Origin: Oscheius onirici
Taxonomy: Eukaryota; Nematoda; Chromadorea; Rhabditida; Rhabditidae
Direction of reading: 5' to 3'
DNA: 64,000 nucleotides
Assembly: GCA_932521025.1 (NCBI GenBank)
Contig: OW051469.1
Span: 3,298,398-3,362,397 of the forward strand
Shown: positions 1 to 11,300 of the stretch, one piece after another
Layout of the letters: every line of letters starts with the position of its first letter
Numbering within the stretch: position 1 is the first letter of the stretch
Notes under the pieces: generated by a model
The model's database searches: none
What the model saw: only the letters and a program-made list of their open reading frames with translations
Told to the model about the DNA's origin: nothing
Made by a program: the position numbers and the translations under genes

Positions 1-633
1 CTGGTCTTAGCCGGGGAAGAATTTGTCTTTTTCGTAGTTGGCATGCTCGTAAACTTCTGGGACGGCTTCGAGGAGCTAAATTTCCTAGACTGGGTGTGTT
101 GCGGAGTAGGCCTCGGAGACGTAATGATCCTCTTCGTGAAGGGATATCTCGTGGAAATCTTAGAAGAGTCAATTCCGGTCAGAGAGAAGACTCTGGAAAC
201 GGAGAGTTTAGACAGAGAAAGACTGAGAGACAAAAAGACAGTGTGGCAGAGAGACATAGATTTAGACTCACCTGCCAGTCGTGCCAACAGTCTTCCTATT
301 GGTTGTCTTGAACTTGGACGATGCGGTGGTAGGAGGCACGGTTTCCTGATGACGACGCGACGAACCCATCCATTTCTTCGTAGTCACAGGAGGAGCAGGG
401 CGTCTAGTTGAGGTAGAGGTTCCAGAAGACCACGTCTTCTTGGTCACAGGAGGAGAAGTCTCTCGAGGCCACTGTCTGGTAGTCACGACAGTCTTCCAAG
501 GCTTAGTATCCGTAGTAGGAAGCCGTTTAGTGGTCGTAGTGCCAGGAGGATAGCTTCTCGAAGCCACAGAGAGGACGCTGGTAGCACAACAGCAGACGAG
601 GAAGAAAAGTAGCGACCATCGAACAACAGTCAT
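1..633 (-). CDS. Thr/Ser/Lys/Pro-rich secreted protein, 3' part missing at window edge
   Basis: Exon 1 runs 633-272 and starts with a clear signal peptide: a positively charged start followed by a Leu/Phe/Val/Cys-rich core (residues about 6-22). The mature part is repetitive, built from short TTK/TTR-W-type units rich in Thr, Pro, Lys and Arg, with no folded domain visible. A strong donor (CAG|GTGAGT) at 271 pairs with a TTTCCAG acceptor at 193, giving a 79-nt intron. Exon 2 from 192 continues the same Ser/Thr/Lys/Pro composition in frame to base 1, so the gene leaves the window. Composition fits an extracellular, O-glycosylated mucin- or cuticle-like protein, but that is inference. I do not recognise a family. 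Without the splice the frame ends at 268. Confidence 0.6.
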
Positions 634-739
634 CGCAAGCGAACAGCAATCTAATGGTATCTCCCTTTCGATGCAAAAAAACTTAATTGCTTTCTATTCG
701 TTACGAGAACGCTGATGGATTAGGCAAAACGAAAATTTA

Positions 740-2530
740 TTAACTTAATGGACTGGAGGGAATGGCCTTCTGTTCCCAGCAGGCTTCCATCTCGTAGAAA
801 AAGTCTTCTTTTCTGAAGGCGTCCAAACTGTACTGCATGCCGAGCTCCTCCTTGCAACGAAGACATTCGATCTGAAACAGGGGGCCAGTTGTGAGAAGGA
901 TAGTGAAAGTACTACAAAGAGACTGATCAGGTTTAGTAGCTCTCCATAACGGACTGTCCAACTGTCACCTAAATTGCAGTACAGTTCTTCCAGAGACTGG
1001 TAGAGGGATTTTCTGACCACTTTGATGACTGAGGCCATGTTTTTGGTGCCAGGGTTTTGGAGAATGGCTGGAAAGTTTTGTAGTGAGAGACAGAGAGACA
1101 GTGCTTACCCGTATTCCAGAAAAGCAGTCCAATCAGACAGACGTACTCCTCCTCAGTCAGCTTCATACTACTGATGTAGTACAGGAATCTCTGCTGGTCT
1201 GGCTCGTATCGTTTTAAAATGAACCTAAAGGTCTTCAATTTTTTTGATTTTTTTTAACTTCTTACTGTTTTACAACTGGAATTGTGGCCTGATCGTTCAA
1301 AATCATGTCGGATACCCAATCATCTATTTGATCCTTTTCGAAGAAGGTGGTCTCGGACATGATGCATCTGGAAAATGTCTCAGTCTGTTTTTTTCCTCAC
1401 AATTGAGTGAACTGTTCCTTTGGTACCATTCTGTAGGTCCTGTACGCTGCATCCAACCACCAGAAGTAGACAAAAAATGGCTGTAACAGCTGCCACTTTT
1501 CGTCTTCGGTCAGTAGAGAAAGTTCAGGAAAGGAGGTAGAAATGAAGTGAACGAAGGAGGGAACATGTGCCCGGAAGAAGAGAGACATTGTACTGCTCGA
1601 GCCAAAAGACAGACCCTTAAAAATAAGTCATCAGAGGAAAACTAGAACCAACTTCTAGCCCTTTCCTTGTAGAAAAATCTCTATTAGGCTTCAGTGCAAA
1701 CTCCGTGGCTTTCCGCACGGAGCAGAGCAGCCTAAACGATCAAATTCGCTGATTGTTAATCAAAAAAATTGGGTCTCGAAGCGAAAAGCACTCGTCGGAC
1801 CTCTGAACAAACTGACCTGTACTTTTCCACGAGATTCTTGATCAGAAGTGGCGTAGAAGATGAGCAAGGTGAAGGAGATGGAATGAATATGGGAATCTAA
1901 AAGTTAGTCATTTTTTGGACTAAACATGACCACCTTCTGATGCTCCGTCTCAGATTCCAATGACGGTTTTTGCTTTTGAATAATCGCTGAAAAAATTTCT
2001 ACTCTTCCAGCTTCATTTTCACCCCCAAAACACTTTCTAACTTTTTTTATCTTCTGCACAAGTTTAGCCCTTGATTTTCTCTAGAACTTTGCAGAACATC
2101 AAACATTTTGAAAAATGTCAGGTTCAGTCCAAAAATCGCAAGTACGCAATTGCGTACTGTAGTAGTAATTACAGTACCTTCCTTCTTCATCCCGTGCTGA
2201 ATGCATCTATCGAAACGGCACTTCTTACAAGAATGTCGAATATCTAGAAATTCAGCTTTTTTTATAAAAGAAAATAACTTACTTGTAAAATTTGAACAAG
2301 CAGCGCTCTGTCTGCAATGAAACACTTTTTTGTCCACAACTGCTCGTCTATAGAAAGCAGCACAAGCCCTACAGGAAACTACTGTAAAAAAATTTTAAAC
2401 CGAAATTTGAAAAGAATACTTCCAAAATGAGTGCTCAACGTCGGAGAGAGGCAGATGGGACAGGACTGGCTCCTGAATTCTTTAAATAAAAAAACTTACT
2501 GAAAACTCACCTTTTGCCAATTTCCCCCAT
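740..2530 (-). CDS. nuclear hormone receptor, supplementary nematode type (copy a)
   Basis: Ligand-regulated-type transcription factor. A short first exon (2530-2511) splices over a 38-nt intron into the first zinc finger (C-P-I-C near 2455, then CRACAAFYRR near 2385 after another intron). The second finger follows (CRQS..C; CKKCRFDRC near 2240-2190). P-box CRACA is the form usual in the expanded nematode NHRs. A linker exon near 1990-1930 and a Ser/Pro exon near 1900-1835 lead to the ligand-binding domain, in exons near 1735-1655, 1612-1420, 1360-1285, 1230-1105, 1070-910 and 872-740. The C-terminus ends ...SSPLS and an AATAAA lies just past the stop. Every exon has a counterpart in the adjacent copy b, which fixed most splice choices. 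Only about 160 bp separates it from copy b upstream. Confidence 0.8.
2141..2158. repeat. perfect 18-bp palindrome in NHR copy a intron
   Basis: AGTACGCAATTGCGTACT is its own reverse complement. The identical word is in the equivalent intron of copy b at 4285-4302, while surrounding intron sequence has diverged. Confidence 0.85.
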
Positions 2531-2690
2531 TTTTCCAGGAGTTTCGTAACAGCTGAGACCACCACCAGACGGGTTCCAAAATCAATATTGGTCGTCGCCA
2601 CAAGACTTTAGATAACAGTGTGTGAGGCGGGAAACGGGGTAGAGTCGAGTCGGGAACAAGTTCGGGAAACAGTAGCACAATGCAATTTTA

Positions 2691-4680
2691 TTAACTCAAC
2701 GGACTAGAGGGAATAGCCCTCTGTTCCCAGCAGACTTCCAGCTCGTAGAAAAAGTCTTCTTTTTTGAAGGCGTCCAGACTGTAATGCATTCCGAGCTCCT
2801 CCTTGCAACGAAGACATTCGATCTGAACCATTTTTCTGTGTCTAGACGGACTGGAGCAGTACTATAATGACATTGATTACGTTCAGTAGTTCTCCGAACC
2901 GGACAGTCCAACTGTCACCTAGATCACAGTAGAGTTCTTCCAGCGACTGGTAGATGGATTTTCTGACCATGTTGATGACTGAGGCCATGTTTTCGGTGCT
3001 GCGCTTTTTGAGAATAGCTGGAAAGTTGTCTAGTAGAGAGACAGAGTCTAGTCCTTACATTTATTCCAGAAAAGCAGTCCAATCAGACAGACATACTCTT
3101 CTTCTGTCAACTTCATACCACTGATGAGTTGCAGATATTTCTGCTGTTCCGGCTCGTATCGTTTTTTAGAAAACCTAAAAAAATCCAATTTAAAAAAAAA
3201 GGAAATTCTAACTGTTTTAGTGCCGGGATTGTGGCCTGATCGCTCAAAGCCATGTCGGACATCCAGTCATCTAATCGATCCAAATCAAATACCGTCGTCT
3301 CAGTAATGATGCTTCTGGAAAAGTATCTCAGTCTCTGTCTCTTCCACTCATATTTTAGCAAACAGTTCCTTTGGTACCATTTTAGAGGTTCTGTACCCTG
3401 CATCTAACCACCAAAAGTAGACAAAGAAGGGCTGTAAGGGCTGCCATTTCTCATCGTCTGTCAGGAGAGAAAACTCTGAGAATGAGGTAGAAATGAAGCG
3501 GACAATAGAGGGAACGTGTGTCCGGAAGAAGAGAGACATTGTTCCACTTGTACCAACGGAGAGATTCTTAAAAATAGATCGCTTAGGCAAAGATGAAAGG
3601 ATACCTCCAGACCTTCCCTTTTAGAAAATTCTCTATTGGGCTTCAAAGCCATTTCAGTGGCTTTTCGGACGGAACAGAGCAGCCTAAAAAGAATGGGGTT
3701 GTCTGTTCATCACATTTTTGGAAAATGGTCTCTAGACGAAAAGCTCCTGTCGGACTTTTCCACTGAACAAACTATATCTAGAAAAAACTGACCTGTACTT
3801 TTCCACAAGATTTTTGATCAGGTGCGGTGTTGATGATGAGCTACAATACGGAGATGGACTGGATATGGGGGCCTAGAAGTTACAGTCGTTTTTTGGGACT
3901 AAACATGACCACCTTCGGATTCTCCGTATCAGATTCCATTGACGGTTTTTCTTGTAGGACAATTGCTGAAAATTCAGATAAAGAGAGTTCTTTGCTGAGT
4001 TTTTTGAGTAGTTTTTGCCAGGTAACGACAAATGAAGCAGAAAATAGCATTCGTCCCTTTGAACAGTTTTTTGGAACTTCAAAATTTTCCACGTTATGAG
4101 TCTTTCCAAAAAACGTACTTGACAAGAGCGTTCGGAGGACTACTATCTTCTAGCCATCTTTTTACCCTCAAACCCATATTTTCCAGCTTTTTCATATTCT
4201 GCAGAAGTGGAGCCCTTGATTTCCTTTACAACTTTACAGAACATCAAACATTTGGAAAATGACAGGTTCAGAACAGAAAAAGCAAGTACGCAATTGCGTA
4301 CTGTCGTAGTAAGACTCTTTACAGTACCTTCCTTCTTCATCCCGTACTGAATGCATCTATCGAAACGGCACTTTTTACAAGAATGTCGAATATCTGGAAA
4401 TTCAACCTTTTTTGAAGAAAACAACTTACTTGTAAAATTTGAACAAGAATCGCTCTGCCGGCAATTAAACTCCTTTTCCTCCACAACGGCTCGTCTATAG
4501 AAAGCAGCACAGGCCCTACAGGAAACGACTGTATATATTTTTAAACCGAAATTTGTCAGAAAAAATACCTCCAAAATGAGTGCTCAGCGTCGGAGAGAGG
4601 CAAATGGGACAGGATTGGCTTCTGAAATCGTTAAATTAAAAAAAAGTTAAGAAAACTCATTTTTTGGCTGCTTCTGCCAT
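2691..4680 (-). CDS. nuclear hormone receptor, supplementary nematode type (copy b)
   Basis: Tandem paralogue of the 740-2530 gene with the same exon order. The DNA-binding domain (CPIC, CRACAAFYRR, CRQSDSC, CKKCRFDRC) spans about 4615-4325, and the linker about 3975-3800. The ligand-binding domain runs from about 3690 to 2691 and includes a Trp-rich exon (DEKWQPLQPFFVYFWWLD) near 3470-3400. The upstream ~150 bp also resembles that of copy a, so promoter and gene were duplicated together. One oddity: the first intron donor that reads AAAAG|GTGAGT in copy a reads AAAAA|ATGAGT here (near 4660). With the homologous ATG at 4680 the frame would hit TGA after seven codons unless a different start or splice is used. 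It may be a recent pseudogene or use another first exon; the rest looks intact. Confidence 0.7.
4285..4302. repeat. perfect 18-bp palindrome in NHR copy b intron
   Basis: Same palindrome as at 2141-2158, in the homologous intron following the second zinc finger. Confidence 0.85.
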
Positions 4681-5327
4681 TTGTAGAGGGTTCGTAATAG
4701 CTGAGAGACCACCAGACGGGTTCCAAAACCAATTTTGGTCGTCGCCACGAGACACAACAGTTTGTGATGCGGGAAACAGTATAGTCGGGAACAAGTTCGG
4801 TAAACGGTGAAAGAAATCAAAAGATTATCCGTACTGCCGATCTTGTTACTTTGTTAGTACGGACACCCGTAGACGAAGTAAAGAGATGCAAAGATTCCAC
4901 GTCACTATGATTTTTTGTCATTGTCCTTACGATCGTAGACATTTACACACGAGAGATAGACATTGGGTAGAAACAGAACTTTATGTAAGACTAACTAGAG
5001 TCAAACTTTGTAACTTTCGAGCAATTAGAAAAACATCAAAGTTTTACAACTTTTTGATAACTTTTGTTTTTTAAACGGAAGAGGCACATAGTTAAAAGTT
5101 TTGTACTTTTTTTGATACTTTACTTTAAGTGGGACAATTAGAAGTTTCAAATTACGAAGCAGAGATAGCTGATAAGATTTTATACAGACTGGACTGACTG
5201 GTTGTCACTCGGCTCTCTTTCTCCCACTCAACCAAAATCTGTTCATGCCTGCAAAATCTAAATTTCCGGTCACCACACCTCAGCTGGCTGCTCTTGCAAT
5301 CCTTCGGGGCCTTAATCTCCTCTCCAA
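4681..5327. other. intergenic, divergent promoter region
   Basis: AT-rich spacer between the NHR copy b start (-) and the dynein-like start (+). No open frame worth calling; the first ~120 bp resembles the region upstream of NHR copy a. Confidence 0.6.
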
Positions 5328-8300
5328 ATGACCGACCTATTATTGAAACCGCAACGCTACCGATGTATTTCTCCTTTTTTCATATATTTCCACTGTTTCA
5401 GTCAAAAGAACCAACCAAATCTTCGTTTTTCATCCATTGAGCAATTCCGATAAGGAAAAGTTGGTGGAAGAATGGAAGAAGCTAGACGAAAAGCGTCGAC
5501 GGAGACAGCAGCCTCTCATCAGAAGGCAGTTTATGGATTGGCACATAAAACTGGCCGAGAATCGACGGAAGTTGGAAGAAATGATGAAAAAGAGCCAGGT
5601 CAAAGATGTGGGAGAAGCTGTGAGTTTTTCCTTGTTCACACGGTTGAGCTTCTTTTTTAGAAGCAATGGTACTGGGTAATGAAAAAGTTCCCCTTTGATT
5701 TTGAAGTAGTCAAATGGAGGGCAAATGAACTACGGTAAGTAGATAGAAAATCTATTAAAAAAGAATGCTACAGTAACCTAAAATTCCCTTCCCTACGGGA
5801 CCATACGTATTTGGAGTAGCATATTTTACTCGGTAAAATCTTAAATTTCTACTGTTATAAAGGTGTTATAAAGGATTTCTGCTGTTATAAAGGGGCAATA
5901 TAAAGGTCCCGGAATTTCGGGTTACTGCAGCATTCTTTTTTTTTATTTTATTCGGTTTTTAGTCTCCGAAATCTCGACCGCCGACTGGCTCTGGAAGCCT
6001 TGGAATGGATCTTCTGTTCGGAAAGACAAGGATTTTTGAATTTTTTGAATGGAAAGTATTTTGAAGAAGACGAGAGACAGGTCATGAAGCTTAACCGTAA
6101 TTTTCTGGCTCTATTTTTAACAAAAATTTAAGGAGTCCCGGTCAAAAAGCTACGTCACCGCATGCAGAAAGAACTAGCCAAGGCGGATAGCTTGATTTGT
6201 ACACAGATTCGGCTGTACTTCGAGAACAGGTACACATTCATTTTGATTGTAATCGCGGGGTACTGTAGCACCAAAGTATCGTAATTTCGGTTCTCATCCT
6301 AAAATTGGACCGGAATAGTCTGATATTCAAAAGTCTGAGGACATTTTCAGATTTGGATTGATCTTCCAGCTGGATGAACTAGAAAAATTAAAGGATGCCA
6401 CACCGAAAGATTGGAAAAATTTGCTGATCAAACAGATCAATCAGTTCACTAGAGATATCAATCAGAGGTTAGTTTTTTTTCTGATTGATAGTTTTGTTCT
6501 TCAGCTTCATGCCGAAGATTCCCAAAAAGGAGAACAAGAAGAAAATGTTCGAAATTACATTGCTTCAAGAGACTACAAAGGCGGCCTTTCATTCAATCCA
6601 AGCCTATCAGAAAATGCTTCAGAACTCTGTGAGTACTAAACTACTGTCGAGTCCGTGGTTGGAAAAAAGTGTGGATGTGTAACTGCGGAGTCTGTGGCTG
6701 AAAACAGCAAAGCATCTGTGTGACTGTCGAATTTATGGCCAACTTGAAAGATGTTTAACTGTGAAGGATGTAGTTATTCGTCTCACTATCGATTCTGTGG
6801 CCTCCCCAAAACACGACTGTGTAGCTGTGGCTTCTCAAAAGGACATGCTTGTCTAACTGTCGAGTCTGTGGTCTGATCCCTATCTTTTACACAGAAACAA
6901 TCTATCGCTGTGGACTGCACAATTGTAGAAAACCGACTGTTTTTTAATATTGGTCACATCAAGGAGCAGTTCAAGGTCTGTTCTTTGAATTTCTCCATTA
7001 AAAATTTACAGGCTCCCATAACAGCTCTCTCCCGAATAGAATGGGCCAGATTCTCTCCAGAGGACATAGAAAACATGGCCGAGAGGTAGTAATTTGATTT
7101 TCTGAAAAAAGACCTAAGTTTAGATGCGGCTTCATAATTTCCACTCAGCTCGATTCCGAAAAACTGTCCCAACATCCCTCTGTAGCTGAATTCTCTACAA
7201 TCATCGCCGATGAAAAAGTAACTTCTCAAAAAATTGAAAAAAGTTGTTCAGATTGGGAATTTGTCTGAAGCGGAACTGCTCGAAACTTACAGGAGAACAA
7301 AAATGCTTCTTTTGAAGCTGAAAAAGGTCCCAGAAGAGATTAGCAGTCAGCTCTTTCGCATAAAAATGACGGCCGTCTGGATGGTGGTTCAACAAAGACT
7401 GAAGCAGATACTGCAGTTGGTTACGGCGAAAGTCAGGAAGGGCTTCATGGAGTGAGTGATTCGCTTGTTTTTTTAAGAAGTTTTATTTGAGTGAGCATTG
7501 TGTTTAAATTAAGCATTGTAAATACGAGGGAAGCCCCGTTTCCTGTCACATAGACTGGGATCGCAGAAAAAAATATGGGGCTGTCTCGCAGCGAAAATGT
7601 TCGATTTGAAAAAGGTCACTTTGCAAAAATCTCCCCTGAGTATCCAATGTTTACACGTTATATCAATTTGGCTACAGCACACAAGCATTGGATACTCAGA
7701 GAAGATTTTTGCAAAGTGACCATTTTCAAATCGAACATTTTTGCCGCGATACAGCCGCAAAAAAATGTTTATTTTCGAAACTGTGTTCAAAGTGTGGGTG
7801 TGACTCATCCAAATCCAGCTAAATTTTAGGATAAACGGTTACTGTAACTTTGAACTCGACGGGTATGACCAGTTTACAGGAGCATTCGGACTGAATTGGC
7901 TATCCTAAAAAACCTAAATATCCTAAAAACAGACCAAACCGACCGCTCCGTGACGTTCATTGAGTACATTTATGTATATCTCTCAAAGATGACCATAATC
8001 CGATGGTCTGTTCAACAGAAACTTCACAACCCAGACTTTCCAAACTTTGTTCGTTACGGAACAAATGGAAACTTTGGATACCCGGGCGAGCAAATCAGGC
8101 CCGACGTTGTATCCTTGGCTCCAACGCTAGTGTGACAAAAGATTTTGTCAACTTTAAAGGACTGTGACTTAATTTCACTGTTGTTTTCTAGTGACCTACA
8201 AAAGCTCCAAGAAGAATTCCGTCGCTACGATCGGGCCTTGCTCTTTCGATCCATCAATCCGGCTCTGATGTTGGCCAATAAAGTAAGACTTTTTAACTTT

Positions 8301-11300
8301 CTTGGACCAAGAATTTAAAGGCAGTCGTTAACCAGATTCTGACTGACGAAATAGAACCGAGTGTCAAGAAGCTGGTAGCGCTCTACGATCGGATCTTTGT
8401 CTTCACTCAGGTATAATTTTAGCTTGCATAAAAAAATATCAAAAAGTTTCAGCAAATTTCGCTTGATCCCAACCAACATGACCTACTGATTTCGCTGGCC
8501 ACTTTTCGAATGGCTCTGCCTCAACAGATCAAGGAGCACGAGCACTTTTTCAGCAAAAGATTGACGTCTTTTCAAGCTTTTGTTACTGTAGGGAGAATTT
8601 TTGAGTTTATCCTAAATTTCTTTAGAAGAAACAAGGAGCAGTGATGGCGAACGCCCAGAAAGTTGGCGATCGGCTAAAAATTCTTCAAACTATGGCAAAT
8701 CCGCAGGTCAGCCACAGACAGAGACAGCCTCATTGTGAGCAGCGACAGTCTAGACAGTTACACAGCCACCTTAATTTCTCAATGATATTCTCAACTTAAC
8801 CTTTTCAGGAAGCCGAAAACTACAAGAAAGAAGTAGTTTCTCTTATTGTCCCGCTAGACGAACTGATCCAAGAAATTGATGACTTGAACAAGTTTGAAGA
8901 GGTTGCGTTCATCATGTCATAAAATCACCTATTTTTAGGTTGTTGACGTGCCAAAAACGGAAGTCCCGCGAATGAGACAAATTGCCACTGATATGAGAAT
9001 CATGGAACAGCTCTTTGAACGGACCAAGGAGTACTACGACCATATGAAGTAAGAGATGGGACAAAAACAGTTTGAGGAAGTGGGCGAGTCTACATACCAC
9101 GAGATAAAGGGAACCAGGGGAAGGAAGAGAAACTATAAGCAAACTGTAGAGGCTGTACACACTGTTGCCTGACTACAGACTTGACGGTAGCTTCTACCAA
9201 GACTTCAGAGGTGACAGACACTTTTTGTTCACAGCAGGGACAGGGACAGCTAGAAAAACAGTGAAACGTACTACTGGTATCCAGACAAAAAGAATACAGT
9301 AGTGGTTCTGGAAGTAGACAGAATTGTAGAAAATTCTCACAAAACTAGACTGTTGGTAGTTTCTACCAGACACAGGAAGACGGGAAGAGTAGAAATGGTA
9401 CAGTACCAGAACACACAAAAACTACCAAACAAAAAACAGAGGTCTTCCGACAAATGAAACTTTATTTGTCTGGATCACATGCAGCCAGCCAGGGTCCAGA
9501 CGACGTAGCTTCCGAGGAGAGTGTAGCCGACTGGAGCGGAGCCCTTGACGGTGGTGACTTCGGCTTTCTTATCCTTCGGAGGGATTTCCTTGGCCTTGTC
9601 TGCCTTTTTGGCATCAGCAGTAGCGTGGCCGGTGGCGAAGAGCATGGCGAGGCAGAAGAACACGACGAGAAAGAGCTTCATCTTGTACTTGGTGGAGAGG
9701 CGACTTCTTCTGAAGGAGCGTCCTTGGGTAACTGAATCTCCAGTCGAGAGAGCATCTTACGGTAATTCCTAAAATTGAGGATTACGGTAGAAGTTTTTTT
9801 TTTGGAGAGTAATTAGAGTGGAAGTTTTGCTTTTGAGAGGGATTAGAGCTGAAGATTCGAAAGGGTATTAGTTCGAACTCGTTCTGACAAGTAATGCCTT
9901 GGAACTTGGAAATTCTCAATAGTTGGACATAGAAAAACAGAGAGACAACTTTCAGTGAATTCTTCGAGTCTCGTCGAACAGTCGTCAACATTCCCACAAG
10001 CCGTCATTTTCTGGAAGATTATTTGGCACAATTGGCCAAATTTGAGTCTCAGCTAGCCACTCAACGTGCCGCGCGACATTTCATCGTCAATGTAAGGGTT
10101 TTCTATTCAAAAAATATTTTTAAACAGGCCCGAAATGACGTCGACGTGTTCAAAAAGAACTTTGCCGTGGCTGAGGTTCTTTCCTGCAAGAGATTCCTAG
10201 ATCAGCATTGGACAAAAATGTCAGAGATTGTTGGTAAGTGAGGGAGAAAGACAGACTGAGAGAGACTGCAATCAGTGGAAAATAATTTCCAGGCTTCGAT
10301 CTATCCTTGCACACTAACAGTACTATGGCCGTGATCTGTGAACTGGGACTGGACGACGTTTTGGCCCAATTGAAACCCATTGCCTTCGCGGCGGAAAGGG
10401 AAGCCCTGATCTCGGATCAACTCGATATGACTATTGAACACTGGACAAAGGTTCGGATTCAAAAGTTTTCAAACTTTGCACCCTGTCAGGCTCACATAGA
10501 GACAAAGGCAACCCCCTACTGGAACCTGCAGCTACCTTCAAACCTGAAGTTTCTCATCAATCAGGCTGAAAAACACAAAAATCTACTGGTTGCTGGTAAA
10601 GATGCCGAAAACGCCTTCTCTCAACTGAGCCACGATACAAAGTCGGTCTTAATCATAGTCTCTTTGAACATTTTTATTCAGTCACTGGCTGGGAATCATT
10701 ACGAAATTGTCACAATTGTTCACAAAGTGGAACTCTCTTATGGAGGATTGGCTCAGAGTTGCGAGGATCTTCACTTATGCAAAAGAAATTCTACAGGTGT
10801 GTCTCTCTATCCCGCTAGATACAGTAACTTTTCCAGTCCGAGTACTCCCTCTTCCGACGCTGTGCCAAGTTCTGGCGCCGTTTTGAACTCGTTCTTCGCC
10901 AAGACTCCACAGCCCTACATTTACTAGACTTGAAGCATGCCACCTGCTGGCTCATTCACATCGAAGAACACATGAAAATTGTTGTTAAGGGAGTCCACAA
11001 ACATTTGAACGTGATCAGACTGGCTAATCCGCGTCTCTGTCTGACGTCTGATCACGACCTGCTGCAGCTCTTTGCCTCGACTTCAATCACAGCTTCGTGA
11101 GATTTTCTCCAAAATTTTCCATTACAGCTTTATAGTCTTCCACTTCTTCTACGCGAAGCCTTTCCTCAACTCAGTTTGCTCGTCTTCAATTCTCGTGCTC
11201 AGCTAGAAATTGCCGATTACTTTGGGACTGAACTCGTGCTGGAGAGTGTAACCTACGAAGATTGTGAAACAATCCCGGTTGAGGTATTCATCAAGCAAGT

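Noticed and set aside
5393-5401. CTGTTTCA word, like the upstream motif of Caenorhabditis 21U-RNA loci.
   Set aside because: It is simply the 3' end of the first dynein-like intron.
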